Of a stretch of 64,000 nt of DNA, positions 1 to 7,324 are shown in pieces. The number at the start of each line of letters is the position of its first letter. Position 1 is the first letter of the stretch. The notes beneath the pieces were generated by a model. That model searched no databases and had not been told where the DNA came from. It saw only the letters and a program-made list of their open reading frames with translations. The stretch lies in assembly GCF_014205835.1 (NCBI RefSeq), contig NZ_JACHCQ010000014.1:1-64000 (forward strand), in the 5' to 3' direction. Made by a program: the position numbers and the translations under genes. This DNA comes from Pedobacter sp. AK013. Its GTDB lineage: Bacteria; Bacteroidota; Bacteroidia; Sphingobacteriales; Sphingobacteriaceae.

Positions 1-77
1 TGTTTATTCGCATAAATCATAATTAGCTATTTACAAAGCTAATTCTGTTACCGAATTACTAAACCTTTACAATTGCG

Positions 78-159
78 AGGAACGAAGCAATCTTATCCTT
101 TTATTTCTTAAAAATGGGTTCTCATCATTTTGCTACAGCATTAAGATTGCTTCGTTCCT
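78..159. repeat. Inverted repeat, 18-bp arms
   Basis: The arms at 78-95 and 142-159 are exact reverse complements (AGGAACGAAGCAATCTTA) around a 46-nt spacer. It lies downstream of serS, which reads leftward. The arm sequence GGAACGAAGCAATCTT recurs near 1540 and 24975, so this is one copy of a dispersed intergenic palindrome family that may also act as a terminator. Confidence 0.7.
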
Positions 160-182
160 AAGCGATAACGATTTATCGAAGG

Positions 183-1454
183 TTAATCAATTATATCAAA
201 TCCGGTATACTTCACTAAAGCTTCCGGAATTTTAATTCCATTTTCGGTTTGGTAGTTTTCTAAAATCGATGCTACAATACGCGGTAAAGCTAATGCACTT
301 CCGTTTAATGAGTGTGCAAGCTGTGCCTTACCTTCTTTTCCTTTAAAACGTAGTTTCAAACGGTTACTCTGGTACGTTTCGAAATTTGAAACAGAAGAAA
401 CTTCTAACCAGCGCTCTTGTGCAGCACTCCAAACCTCCATATCATAAGTCATGGCTGAGGTAAAGCCCATATCGCCACCACATAAGCGCAACACGCGGTA
501 ATGTAATCCTAGTTCCTGCAAAAGGGATTGCACATATTGGCTCATCTCTTCTAAAGTTTCGTAAGATTGATCAGGATGTGTAATCTGAACCACCTCAACC
601 TTATCAAACTGATGTAGGCGGTTTAAACCACGTACATGGGCACCATATGACCCCGCTTCTCTACGGAAACAAGGGGTATAAGCCGTATTTTTAATAGGAA
701 GATCCTCTTCTTTAATAATTACATCGCGGTATAAATTGGTTACCGGAACTTCGGCTGTTGGGATTAAATATAAATCATCAACAGTTGAATGATACATCTG
801 TCCTTCTTTATCAGGTAACTGGCCTGTACCAAAACCAGAAGCCGCATTAACCAAATGAGGCACTTGCATTTCCTTATAACCCGCTGCAGTAGCATGATCT
901 AAAAAGAAATTGATCAGCGCTCGTTGTAACCTCGCGCCTTTTCCTTTATATACCGGAAAACCAGCACCGGTAATTTTTACGCCCAGTTCGAAATCGATAA
1001 TATCATATTTTGCAGCTAGCTCCCAATGCGGTAACGCTTTGCTTGGTAATTGAGCAGGCTCTCCATATGTTAAAACAATCTCGTTTTCTTCTGCAGTAGA
1101 TCCAGGTTTTACCAAATGATAAGGCAGATTAGGTAATTGAACAACTAAATTGTGTTGAGCGGCTTCCAGCTCATTCAATTTATCACTCAGATTTTTAATA
1201 TTTTCTTTATGAGAAGCTGTTTGCGCCTTAATTGCTTCGGCTTCTTCTTTTTTACCTGTACGCATTAAATCGCCAATCTGTTTGGCAGCTGCATTAGCCT
1301 CAGCAGAAATATTATCCAAGGAAGTTTGAGTGGAACGGCGGTCTTCATCAATTTTAATGATTTCATCTACCAGTTCTGGTTGTTTAAAATTACGGATACT
1401 TAAACGTTCTAAAACTTTCTCTCTATTTTCGCGGATATAGTTAACTTGCAGCAT
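183..1454 (-). CDS. serS: Seryl-tRNA synthetase
   Basis: Class II aminoacyl-tRNA synthetase that charges tRNA-Ser in the cytoplasm. At 423 residues the length is normal for the family. The N-terminal 100 residues form the charged, Lys/Glu-rich helical arm that grips the tRNA extra arm. The catalytic core shows the TAEVPVTN segment (about 233-240), motif 2 FRREAGSYG (263-271) and a motif 3 region LNGSALALPR near the C-terminus. The ATG at 1454 gives the canonical MLQVNYIREN start. It stands alone on the minus strand, divergent from rsmI, with a TAnnTTTG promoter element just upstream. Identification is secure. Confidence 0.97.
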   Translation of the reverse strand: MLQVNYIRENREKVLERLSIRNFKQPELVDEIIKIDEDRRSTQTSLDNISAEANAAAKQIGDLMRTGKKEEAEAIKAQTASHKENIKNLSDKLNELEAAQHNLVVQLPNLPYHLVKPGSTAEENEIVLTYGEPAQLPSKALPHWELAAKYDIIDFELGVKITGAGFPVYKGKGARLQRALINFFLDHATAAGYKEMQVPHLVNAASGFGTGQLPDKEGQMYHSTVDDLYLIPTAEVPVTNLYRDVIIKEEDLPIKNTAYTPCFRREAGSYGAHVRGLNRLHQFDKVEVVQITHPDQSYETLEEMSQYVQSLLQELGLHYRVLRLCGGDMGFTSAMTYDMEVWSAAQERWLEVSSVSNFETYQSNRLKLRFKGKEGKAQLAHSLNGSALALPRIVASILENYQTENGIKIPEALVKYTGFDIID

Positions 1455-1470
1455 TATTTAATTTTTTAAG

Positions 1471-1478
1471 CAAAGATA
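1471..1478 (-). promoter_or_regulatory. Putative serS promoter -7 element
   Basis: On the minus strand this reads TATCTTTG, an exact match to the Bacteroidota TAnnTTTG -7 box, and it ends 16 nt before the serS ATG. A TTCG, one mismatch from the -33 TTTG, lies 18 nt further upstream. Position and match support a promoter with a short leader; no transcript data are available. Confidence 0.5.
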
Positions 1479-1489
1479 ATAATTAAGTC

Positions 1490-1557
1490 GTCATTGCGAA
1501 CGCAGTGCGGCAATCTCTCAACAAAAAGATTGCTTCGTCGTTCCTCCTCGCAATAAC
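1490..1557. repeat. Dispersed inverted repeat between serS and rsmI
   Basis: The ends GTCATTGCGA (1490-1499) and TCGCAATAAC (1548-1557) are near-perfect inverted copies. The interior carries CGGCAATCT and AGATTGC pairs. It is the same repeat family as at 78-159 and 24953-25079. The element overlaps the region where rsmI should have its promoter. Confidence 0.65.
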
Positions 1558-1572
1558 AGATATTTGGAAAAT

Positions 1573-2286
1573 ATGGATGGTAAACTATTTCTCGTACCAA
1601 CACCTATAGGCAATTTAGAGGATATGACCTTTAGGGCAATCCGTATACTAAAAGAATGCGATCTGATCCTCGCTGAAGATACCCGTACCAGTGCCCCGAT
1701 GCTCAAACATTTTGGCATTGATAAAAGAGTTTTCTCACACCATCAGCACAATGAACATAAGGCAACTTCAGAAATTATCAAGTTTTTAAACGAAGGACAA
1801 AAAATTGCCCTGATATCTGATGCTGGAACACCTGCTATTTCTGATCCGGGTTTTTTCCTGGTACGCGAAGCCATTAAAAACGATGTCGCTGTAGAATGTT
1901 TGCCCGGTGCAACGGCTTTTGTACCTGCACTGGTTAATTCAGGTTTGCCTGCCGATGCATTTTGTTTCGAAGGTTTTTTACCAGTTAAAAAAGGCAGACA
2001 AACAAAGTTCAAAAAATTGGCCGAAGAAGACCGCACCATCATACTTTATGAAAGTCCGCACCGTTTATTAAAAACTTTGGAAGAGTTTGCACAATATTTG
2101 GGGGCCGATAGGCAGGCATCTGTAAGTAGAGAACTAACTAAAATGTTCGAAGAAACTGTTCGCGGAACTTTGGTAGAAATAAAATCACATTTTGAAAACA
2201 ATACTTTAAAAGGAGAATTTGTAATTTGCATAGCGGGGAAACCCAATGTTAAAAGCAAAAACAAATATGAAGATGCCGAAGAGTAG
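1573..2286 (+). CDS. rsmI: 16S rRNA (cytidine1402-2'-O)-methyltransferase
   Basis: SAM-dependent tetrapyrrole-methylase-fold enzyme that 2'-O-methylates C1402 in the decoding centre of 16S rRNA. Visible family motifs are LFLVPTPIGNLEDMTFRA at the N-terminus, the AEDTRTS segment, and the SAM-binding stretch ALISDAGTPAISDPG near residues 77-91. At about 237 residues it lacks the C-terminal extension of E. coli RsmI, which is common in Bacteroidota. The reading frame is open from a TTG at 1564, but the ATG at 1573 puts the conserved block at the usual distance from the start, so I chose it. It is followed 39 bp later by the SHOCT protein. Confidence 0.93.
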   Translation: MDGKLFLVPTPIGNLEDMTFRAIRILKECDLILAEDTRTSAPMLKHFGIDKRVFSHHQHNEHKATSEIIKFLNEGQKIALISDAGTPAISDPGFFLVREAIKNDVAVECLPGATAFVPALVNSGLPADAFCFEGFLPVKKGRQTKFKKLAEEDRTIILYESPHRLLKTLEEFAQYLGADRQASVSRELTKMFEETVRGTLVEIKSHFENNTLKGEFVICIAGKPNVKSKNKYEDAEE

Positions 2287-2325
2287 CATCAAAAACGTAA
2301 CCAACACAACAATTTTAAAAATATT

Positions 2326-2979
2326 ATGATTAGCATAGATAGATTTCTGAGTGACGAACAAGACCCAAAAGCGGTTGAAAAAGTTATTGGAAAATTAAAC
2401 GACCTTTTAACCACAGGCGAAGAACTTTTATATTTAGCCGTACAGAAAAAACCAGCAGTAAACTTGTTACCAGATAGCATCGCCATTTCGAACAAGCGTA
2501 TTTTTTATTGCGAGCCAGGTAATTTAGGCTTAACCATGAACTTTAAAGACATTTCGTGGAAAAGCATTAAAGAGGTTTCATTTAAAGAAGAATTTTTTGG
2601 TTCTAAATTTATCTGTGTACCACAACATGGCGAAAATATCGTAACCGAATTTATTCCAAAAGTACAAGCGCGTAAATTGCATCAGGCTGCAAATCAGCAA
2701 TTAGAAGAGTATAAGGAAATGCTCCGTCAGCAAAAACTGGAAGAAAACCGCGCAACGGCATCTCCCATAAATTTAAATGCACAGCCCCTTGCTGAAATTC
2801 CTGCTTACGAACCAACTCCTGAGCCAGTACAACCTGTTATTCAAATAGCTGAAGTGGTAGATGAGCCGGAAGACGAAACCACATTAAAATTACGCAAGCT
2901 TAAAACGCTGTACGATAAACACCTGATTACACAGGAAGAATACGAAGCCAAGAAAGCAAATATTTTGGATAGTTTGTAG
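2326..2979 (+). CDS. PH-like domain and SHOCT domain protein
   Basis: A 217-residue cytoplasmic protein with no signal peptide or membrane segment. Residues about 20-115 resemble a bacterial PH-like fold (alternating strands; ISNKRIFYCEPG; KSIKEVSFKEEFFGSKF). A helical Gln/Glu stretch follows (about 120-140), then a Pro/Glu-rich linker, and the C-terminal 30 residues (LRKLKTLYDKHLITQEEYE) match the SHOCT pattern of short C-terminal helical domains. The PH-like plus SHOCT combination is known from many bacteria, but the function is not. It may be co-transcribed with rsmI. Confidence 0.7.
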   Translation: MISIDRFLSDEQDPKAVEKVIGKLNDLLTTGEELLYLAVQKKPAVNLLPDSIAISNKRIFYCEPGNLGLTMNFKDISWKSIKEVSFKEEFFGSKFICVPQHGENIVTEFIPKVQARKLHQAANQQLEEYKEMLRQQKLEENRATASPINLNAQPLAEIPAYEPTPEPVQPVIQIAEVVDEPEDETTLKLRKLKTLYDKHLITQEEYEAKKANILDSL

Positions 2980-2987
2980 GCAAGATA

Positions 2988-3067
2988 CGTCACCCTGAAT
3001 TTATTTCAGGGTCTTAATTCAACCTAAAAAACAGCATTTGAGATGCTGAAATAAATTCAGCATGACG
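2988..3067. repeat. Paired-hairpin intergenic repeat
   Basis: Two hairpins in tandem: CCCTGAA/TTTCAGGG at the left and ATGCTGAA/TTCAGCAT at the right. The outer ends are CGTCACCCTGA and TCAGCATGACG. The whole element sits between the SHOCT gene and lnt. It belongs to the dispersed GTCA-nnn-GA family in this window and could serve as a terminator. Confidence 0.65.
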
Positions 3068-3081
3068 ACCTTGACACCTAA

Positions 3082-4710
3082 ATGAACAAGAAACAAACCT
3101 ACCTCCTCGCCCTCTTAAGTGCATTTTTACTTTGGCTAGCCTGGCCACCAATGCCTTTTACCACACCTTTGTTGTTAATTGGTTTGGTACCGTTATTCAT
3201 TGCGCTTGATTCCATTTCGGGTAATGCCGAAAAAAAACAGGGAAAAAGAATTTTCCTGACTGCTGGTTTAACTTTTCTAGTCTGGAATACGGCATCAATT
3301 TATTGGGTATACAATGCTATAAGTGCTTATAATGGCCCGGCAGTTGCCCTCCCAGTTTCTTTAATTCCTTATGGATTGGGTGCACTTTTAATGACCTTTG
3401 CTTTTTGGTTATACTACAGGTTAAGTAAATATGTAAATAAAAAGATCGCGTACCTTGGGTTAATTGCCTTTTATATCGCTTTAGAATATCTGCAGCAAAC
3501 CTGGGATTTGGCCTTCCCTTGGATGACATTAGGTAATGGTTTAGCAGGAATGCATCAGTTGGCGCAATGGTATGATTATACAGGTGTTTACGGAGGTTCG
3601 TTGTGGATTTTAGTGAGTAATATCCTGGCTTTTGAAGCTTATAAGAAATTAAAATCAGAAACAGGTTATTTAAGGTTTAGAACCACAGGAACCTGGGCTT
3701 TGGTGGTAATTATCCCCATCGGCATTTCATTAACCAAATACTTTACAGCAGAACAAAAAGGCACACCAAGTAATGTAGTAGTAGTTCAACCCAATATCGA
3801 TCCCTATCAAAAGCTAGAAAATATTCCACCAGCTGAGCAGATTAAAATATTAACACACTTATCCGATTCGATTGGGCAAACCAACACCGAATATTTTATC
3901 TGGCCCGAAACGGCCATACCAAATTATGCTGATGAAGATAGGATCAGAAGCAATAACGATTTCATCACCCTGCAAAGCTTTTTATCAAAGTATAAAAACG
4001 GGACATTGATCACAGGTATAGAAAGTATTAAAATTTATCAGGATAAAAAAACAATCACCTCAAAATTTGATAATCAGCGGGGTATTTATCTTGATAATTT
4101 TAACACAGCCATGCAGGTAGAAAATTCTGCAAACGTTCAGTTTTACCATAAATCCAAATTGGTTCCTGGAGTAGAAAAAATGCCCTTCCCAAAAGTATTT
4201 TCATTTTTAGATGGTGTTTTTGCTCAATTAGGCGGAACTGTTGGCGGATGGGGTTGGCAAGATAAACCAAGTGTGCTTTATGCGCAAAGCGGTATTGGGG
4301 TTGCTCCTGTGGTTTGTTATGAAAGTTTATGGGGCGATTGGATTGGCGAGCAGGTTAAAGATGGTGCTCAATTTATCGCTATTATTACCAACGATGGCTG
4401 GTGGGGTAATACCTCTGGTAAAGACCAGCATATGATGTACGCCAAACTGAGAGCAATTGAAACCCATCGCGATGTGGCCCGCTCGGCCAATACCGGAATT
4501 TCTTGCTTCATTAACCAACGCGGAGATGTAACACAAAAAACCAAATGGTGGACCAGAACTGCAATTAAAGCAAACATTAATTTAAATGATGAAATTACCT
4601 TTTATGTCAAAAGCGGTGATATTATTGCAAAATTCTTTAGTCTTACAGCCATTCTTTTAGCTTTGATCATTCCATATAGAAAATGGATCAGGAAACCAGG
4701 CCATGCTTAA
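3082..4710 (+). CDS. lnt: Apolipoprotein N-acyltransferase
   Basis: Inner-membrane enzyme that adds the third acyl chain to the N-terminal cysteine of lipoproteins. At 542 residues it is a normal length. Six or so hydrophobic helices come first (about 5-215), then a nitrilase-like periplasmic domain, and a final membrane helix near 515-535. The catalytic triad can be read: Glu276 in WPETAIPNY, Lys357 in YHKSKLVPG and Cys412 in VVCYESLWG. The stop overlaps the dinB-family start by 8 bp, and lspA follows directly, giving a lipoprotein-maturation operon. The many lipoproteins in this window are its expected substrates. Confidence 0.96.
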   Translation: MNKKQTYLLALLSAFLLWLAWPPMPFTTPLLLIGLVPLFIALDSISGNAEKKQGKRIFLTAGLTFLVWNTASIYWVYNAISAYNGPAVALPVSLIPYGLGALLMTFAFWLYYRLSKYVNKKIAYLGLIAFYIALEYLQQTWDLAFPWMTLGNGLAGMHQLAQWYDYTGVYGGSLWILVSNILAFEAYKKLKSETGYLRFRTTGTWALVVIIPIGISLTKYFTAEQKGTPSNVVVVQPNIDPYQKLENIPPAEQIKILTHLSDSIGQTNTEYFIWPETAIPNYADEDRIRSNNDFITLQSFLSKYKNGTLITGIESIKIYQDKKTITSKFDNQRGIYLDNFNTAMQVENSANVQFYHKSKLVPGVEKMPFPKVFSFLDGVFAQLGGTVGGWGWQDKPSVLYAQSGIGVAPVVCYESLWGDWIGEQVKDGAQFIAIITNDGWWGNTSGKDQHMMYAKLRAIETHRDVARSANTGISCFINQRGDVTQKTKWWTRTAIKANINLNDEITFYVKSGDIIAKFFSLTAILLALIIPYRKWIRKPGHA

Positions 4711-5164
4711 ACAACAATACGATTTCATTTTATCATCCAGAAATACCCTATTAACTTACATCGGGAGCATTTCTGAACAGGATTTCTTAACCAACAACAG
4801 TTCGTTCAGCAGAAGATCTATCAGAAATTTATTGGTTCACATTTGCCAAACCTATTGTGCCTGGATTGGCGAAAGGGCTTTAAACATTAAACAGGAGTTT
4901 TTACCTTTCGAAAATTACCAGAACTTACACGACTGCCAAACTTATTTTAACCAGGTAAATGAATATATTGATTTATTTATCAAAAAATTTAAAGGAAATG
5001 AGCTGCAGGAAATGGAGTTGAACAGGAATGGAGAGATTTTAACAGTTAACCCATTAAAGTTGTTTACCCATGTTATTACCCACGAATTTCATCACAAAGG
5101 GCAAATCATGTCGTTAAGCAGGCATTTAGGTTACACACCGGTTGATGCCGATATTATCAGATAA
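4703..5164 (+). CDS. DinB-like (DinB/YfiT) metal-binding protein
   Basis: A 153-residue all-helical protein of the DinB/YfiT four-helix-bundle family. The three metal-ligand histidines of the family are plausible: one in LLVHICQTYCAWIGE (about 46), and two in THEFHHKGQ near residue 130. Family members include thiol-dependent transferases and damage-inducible proteins; the reaction of this member is unknown. The ATG overlaps the lnt stop by 8 bp and lspA begins 5 bp after its stop, so it is translated with both. Why a DinB protein sits between two lipoprotein-processing genes is not clear. Confidence 0.85.
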   Translation: MLKQQYDFILSSRNTLLTYIGSISEQDFLTNNSSFSRRSIRNLLVHICQTYCAWIGERALNIKQEFLPFENYQNLHDCQTYFNQVNEYIDLFIKKFKGNELQEMELNRNGEILTVNPLKLFTHVITHEFHHKGQIMSLSRHLGYTPVDADIIR

Positions 5165-5169
5165 AAATT

Positions 5170-5703
5170 ATGCAAAACATAAAAAACCTCCGCTGGTCGG
5201 TATTGCTCTTGTTACTAGCCTTAAATTTTGGCTGCGATCAGATTTCTAAAAAAATTGCACGTACTGAGATTAGCGATTACGAACACATCAGTATCATAAA
5301 AGATCGCTTCACCTTAACCAGGGTAGAAAATACTGGTGCATTTTTAAGTTTAGGCGATCAGATGCCATATTTTTTCAGGTTAATCATTTTAACAGGTTTG
5401 CCGCTACTATTTTTGTGTTACGGCCTATATTACCTCTTCGCTAAAAAGAATCTCCCTGTTACCATGCAGGTTGCCCTGTGTTTCTTAATAGGTGGTGGTA
5501 TCGGGAACCTTTATGATAGGATTATATATGGATCGGTTACCGATTTTATGCACATGGACTTTTATATTTTCCAAACGGGAGTTTTTAATTTTGCTGATAT
5601 TTCCATCATGATCGGAATAGGGATCTTGCTTTTTCAATCCATTAAAAGCAATGCTACAAAACAGCATATAGATCAGGAGCAGTTAGACCATAATGCTGAT
5701 TAA
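5170..5703 (+). CDS. lspA: Lipoprotein signal peptidase II
   Basis: Membrane aspartyl protease that removes the signal peptide from prolipoproteins. Four hydrophobic helices are visible. The two catalytic aspartates are Asp116 in NLYDRI and Asp143 in FNFADIS, and the conserved VENTGAFLSLG block is near residues 52-62. At 177 residues it is slightly longer than E. coli LspA because of a polar tail. It is the last gene of the lnt-dinB-lspA group and, with lnt, covers two of the three lipoprotein maturation steps; lgt is not in this window. Confidence 0.96.
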   Translation: MQNIKNLRWSVLLLLLALNFGCDQISKKIARTEISDYEHISIIKDRFTLTRVENTGAFLSLGDQMPYFFRLIILTGLPLLFLCYGLYYLFAKKNLPVTMQVALCFLIGGGIGNLYDRIIYGSVTDFMHMDFYIFQTGVFNFADISIMIGIGILLFQSIKSNATKQHIDQEQLDHNAD

Positions 5704-5811
5704 AAATACAAAATTAACGTATTAAACATACGTATTTGTGTTTTTTATATTATATTTAATGATGTAATACTCAGTTACAGCAAATTACGATCTAAACTAA
5801 AAACCTAAACT

Positions 5812-6579
5812 ATGAAAAACCTATTTAAAAAGACTATGCTGATTGCATTGCTCTCAGTAGTGGTAATCTCCTGCTCGAAGAAAAATGAGATACCAGCAGA
5901 TCAGGAAAAAGAAACCGTTCAAAATCAAAAAGTTCTTGCTTACATCAAAAATCTTGGATTTTCTGATGCGCAGATTGTAGAAAGTGGAGATAATTATGTC
6001 GTGGATGGCGATATCGTATTCAGCAAAAATATGGAAGTTCCTGCCGATAATGGAAAACCGATTACCGAACAGTATTATAATGGAAATATTGTAACCAACA
6101 GTACTAACATCCGCGTTAAAATCGACCCGTCTATAACCAGTATGACCAGTGAAATTAATTCTGCTATTAACCAATGGAATACAGTACCGAACTCGAAACT
6201 CAAATTTGTAATCACAACCGGTACGGTATATGATATCCTGATTAAGGTTGATAATACCATTGGAAGTTCTACATGCGGACAGGCATACCTATCAACCTCA
6301 AACGGTAAGGCTGGTAATACGGTTTGGATTAATCAGAACCTGATTCAAAACAATTCTTTTGCACAACGTACGAGAACCATCACTCATGAATTTGGGCATA
6401 CCATTTCATTTAAACACACCAACCAATCTACAACCATTAATGTTCCAGGGGTTGGCGGAACCGATGCACTATCATTAATGAATGGTGGACAATGTGGAAG
6501 TGGGGTGCTACTGTTTTATCAGCAAAAGATAAACAGGCTACCGCAGTATTGTACCCTTTATAATTTAAAAATCAGATAA
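5812..6579 (+). CDS. M57-family metalloprotease lipoprotein, probably frameshifted at the C-terminus
   Basis: Secreted lipoprotein protease of the Peptidase_M57 (dual-action HEIGH) type. The signal peptide ends at the lipobox VVISCSKK. The zinc site is HEFGHTISFKH, with His192, Glu193, His196 and His202; the glycine usual at position 8 of the motif is Ser199. The Met-turn region SLMNGGQCGSG follows. After the G-run at 6502-6505 the frame gives an unrelated tail, but shifting one base restores GATVLSAKDKQ...ALYPL with a stop at 6561-6563, the normal family ending and similar to the end of the 11892 protease. One G was probably lost. The annotated frame runs on to 6579. Either a real lesion or a sequencing error. 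Confidence 0.75.
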   Translation: MKNLFKKTMLIALLSVVVISCSKKNEIPADQEKETVQNQKVLAYIKNLGFSDAQIVESGDNYVVDGDIVFSKNMEVPADNGKPITEQYYNGNIVTNSTNIRVKIDPSITSMTSEINSAINQWNTVPNSKLKFVITTGTVYDILIKVDNTIGSSTCGQAYLSTSNGKAGNTVWINQNLIQNNSFAQRTRTITHEFGHTISFKHTNQSTTINVPGVGGTDALSLMNGGQCGSGVLLFYQQKINRLPQYCTLYNLKIR

Positions 6580-6606
6580 ATAACCTCAAAAGATCGTAAA
6601 TGCAAT

Positions 6607-6638
6607 AGAAGCTGTTTCTCTGAAGCAGCTTCTTTTTT
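6607..6638 (+). terminator. Intrinsic terminator after the M57 gene
   Basis: AGAAGCTG (6607-6614) pairs with CAGCTTCT (6626-6633) over an 11-nt loop, followed by a run of Ts to 6638. A standard rho-independent shape about 30-45 bp beyond the protease stop codon. Confidence 0.7.
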
Positions 6639-6753
6639 GAAATAATATTTGAAAATGATTTTAACACAAGGATTTCTTAACAAAGAATTGCCACCTTTAA
6701 ACAAACATATTTTTATCTTTAGGTGTTAAACAATCTAAAAATAAAATCCAATC

Positions 6754-7170
6754 ATGAAAAGAAATGCAACGGCCGTATGGCAAGGTTCAATTAAAGAAGG
6801 TAACGGTAACATCACAACCCAGAGTACCACTTTAAATCATACTCAATATTCTTTTAATTCCCGCTTTGCAGAAGGTGTTGGTACTAATCCAGAAGAATTA
6901 ATTGCTGCTGCACACGCAGGCTGTTTTACCATGAAATTATCTGCTAACTTAACTGAGGCAGGATTTACAGCTGATAAATTGGAAACTAAATGCGAAATCA
7001 ACCTTGATCCATCTAAAGGTGAAATTGTAGAATCGCATTTAACCTTAACTGCTTCTGTGCCTGATTTAACGCAGGAAAAGTTCGATGAGCTGGTAGCTGA
7101 TGCAGAAAAAAACTGCCCGATATCTAAATTATTAAACACTACCATTACGGTTGATGCTACTTTAGTATAA
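6754..7170 (+). CDS. OsmC-family peroxiredoxin
   Basis: A 138-residue cytoplasmic protein of the OsmC/Ohr superfamily, which reduces organic hydroperoxides. The first catalytic cysteine lies in AAHAGCFTMKLS (about residue 57) and the second in AEKNCPISKLL (about residue 122), the spacing expected of OsmC. The N-terminal block SRFAEGVGTNPEELIAA matches the OsmC subfamily more than Ohr. Start at ATG 6754. A possible -7 box TATCTTTA (6714-6721) lies upstream. It faces nadE, and a perfect 26-bp palindrome separates the two. Confidence 0.92.
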   Translation: MKRNATAVWQGSIKEGNGNITTQSTTLNHTQYSFNSRFAEGVGTNPEELIAAAHAGCFTMKLSANLTEAGFTADKLETKCEINLDPSKGEIVESHLTLTASVPDLTQEKFDELVADAEKNCPISKLLNTTITVDATLV

Positions 7171-7174
7171 AGCA

Positions 7175-7240
7175 CTGTCATGCTGAGGCACGAAGCATCT
7201 GCCCAATAGCCTGTAGATGCTTCGTGCCTCAGCATGACAG
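7175..7240. repeat. Perfect 26-bp inverted repeat, likely bidirectional terminator
   Basis: Arms 7175-7200 and 7215-7240 are exact reverse complements over 26 bp with a 14-nt loop, ends CTGTCATGCTGA / TCAGCATGACAG. It begins 5 bp after the OsmC stop and is followed by a T-run (cagttttt). It belongs to the dispersed GTCA-nnn-GA family and sits between convergent genes, so a terminator role is plausible. Confidence 0.8.
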
Positions 7241-7324
7241 CAGTTTTTAGTTGCCCTTGCGTAATCGGCCGTTCACAATTTAAACGATTAACCGCTTAAC
7301 CAGTCAACCAACAATCAAACCAAC

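Noticed and set aside
6843-7235. Minus-strand 130-codon frame over the OsmC gene
   Set aside because: It lies antisense to a clear OsmC protein, has biased Cys/Ser composition and no family match; the frame is a by-product of the OsmC codon pattern.
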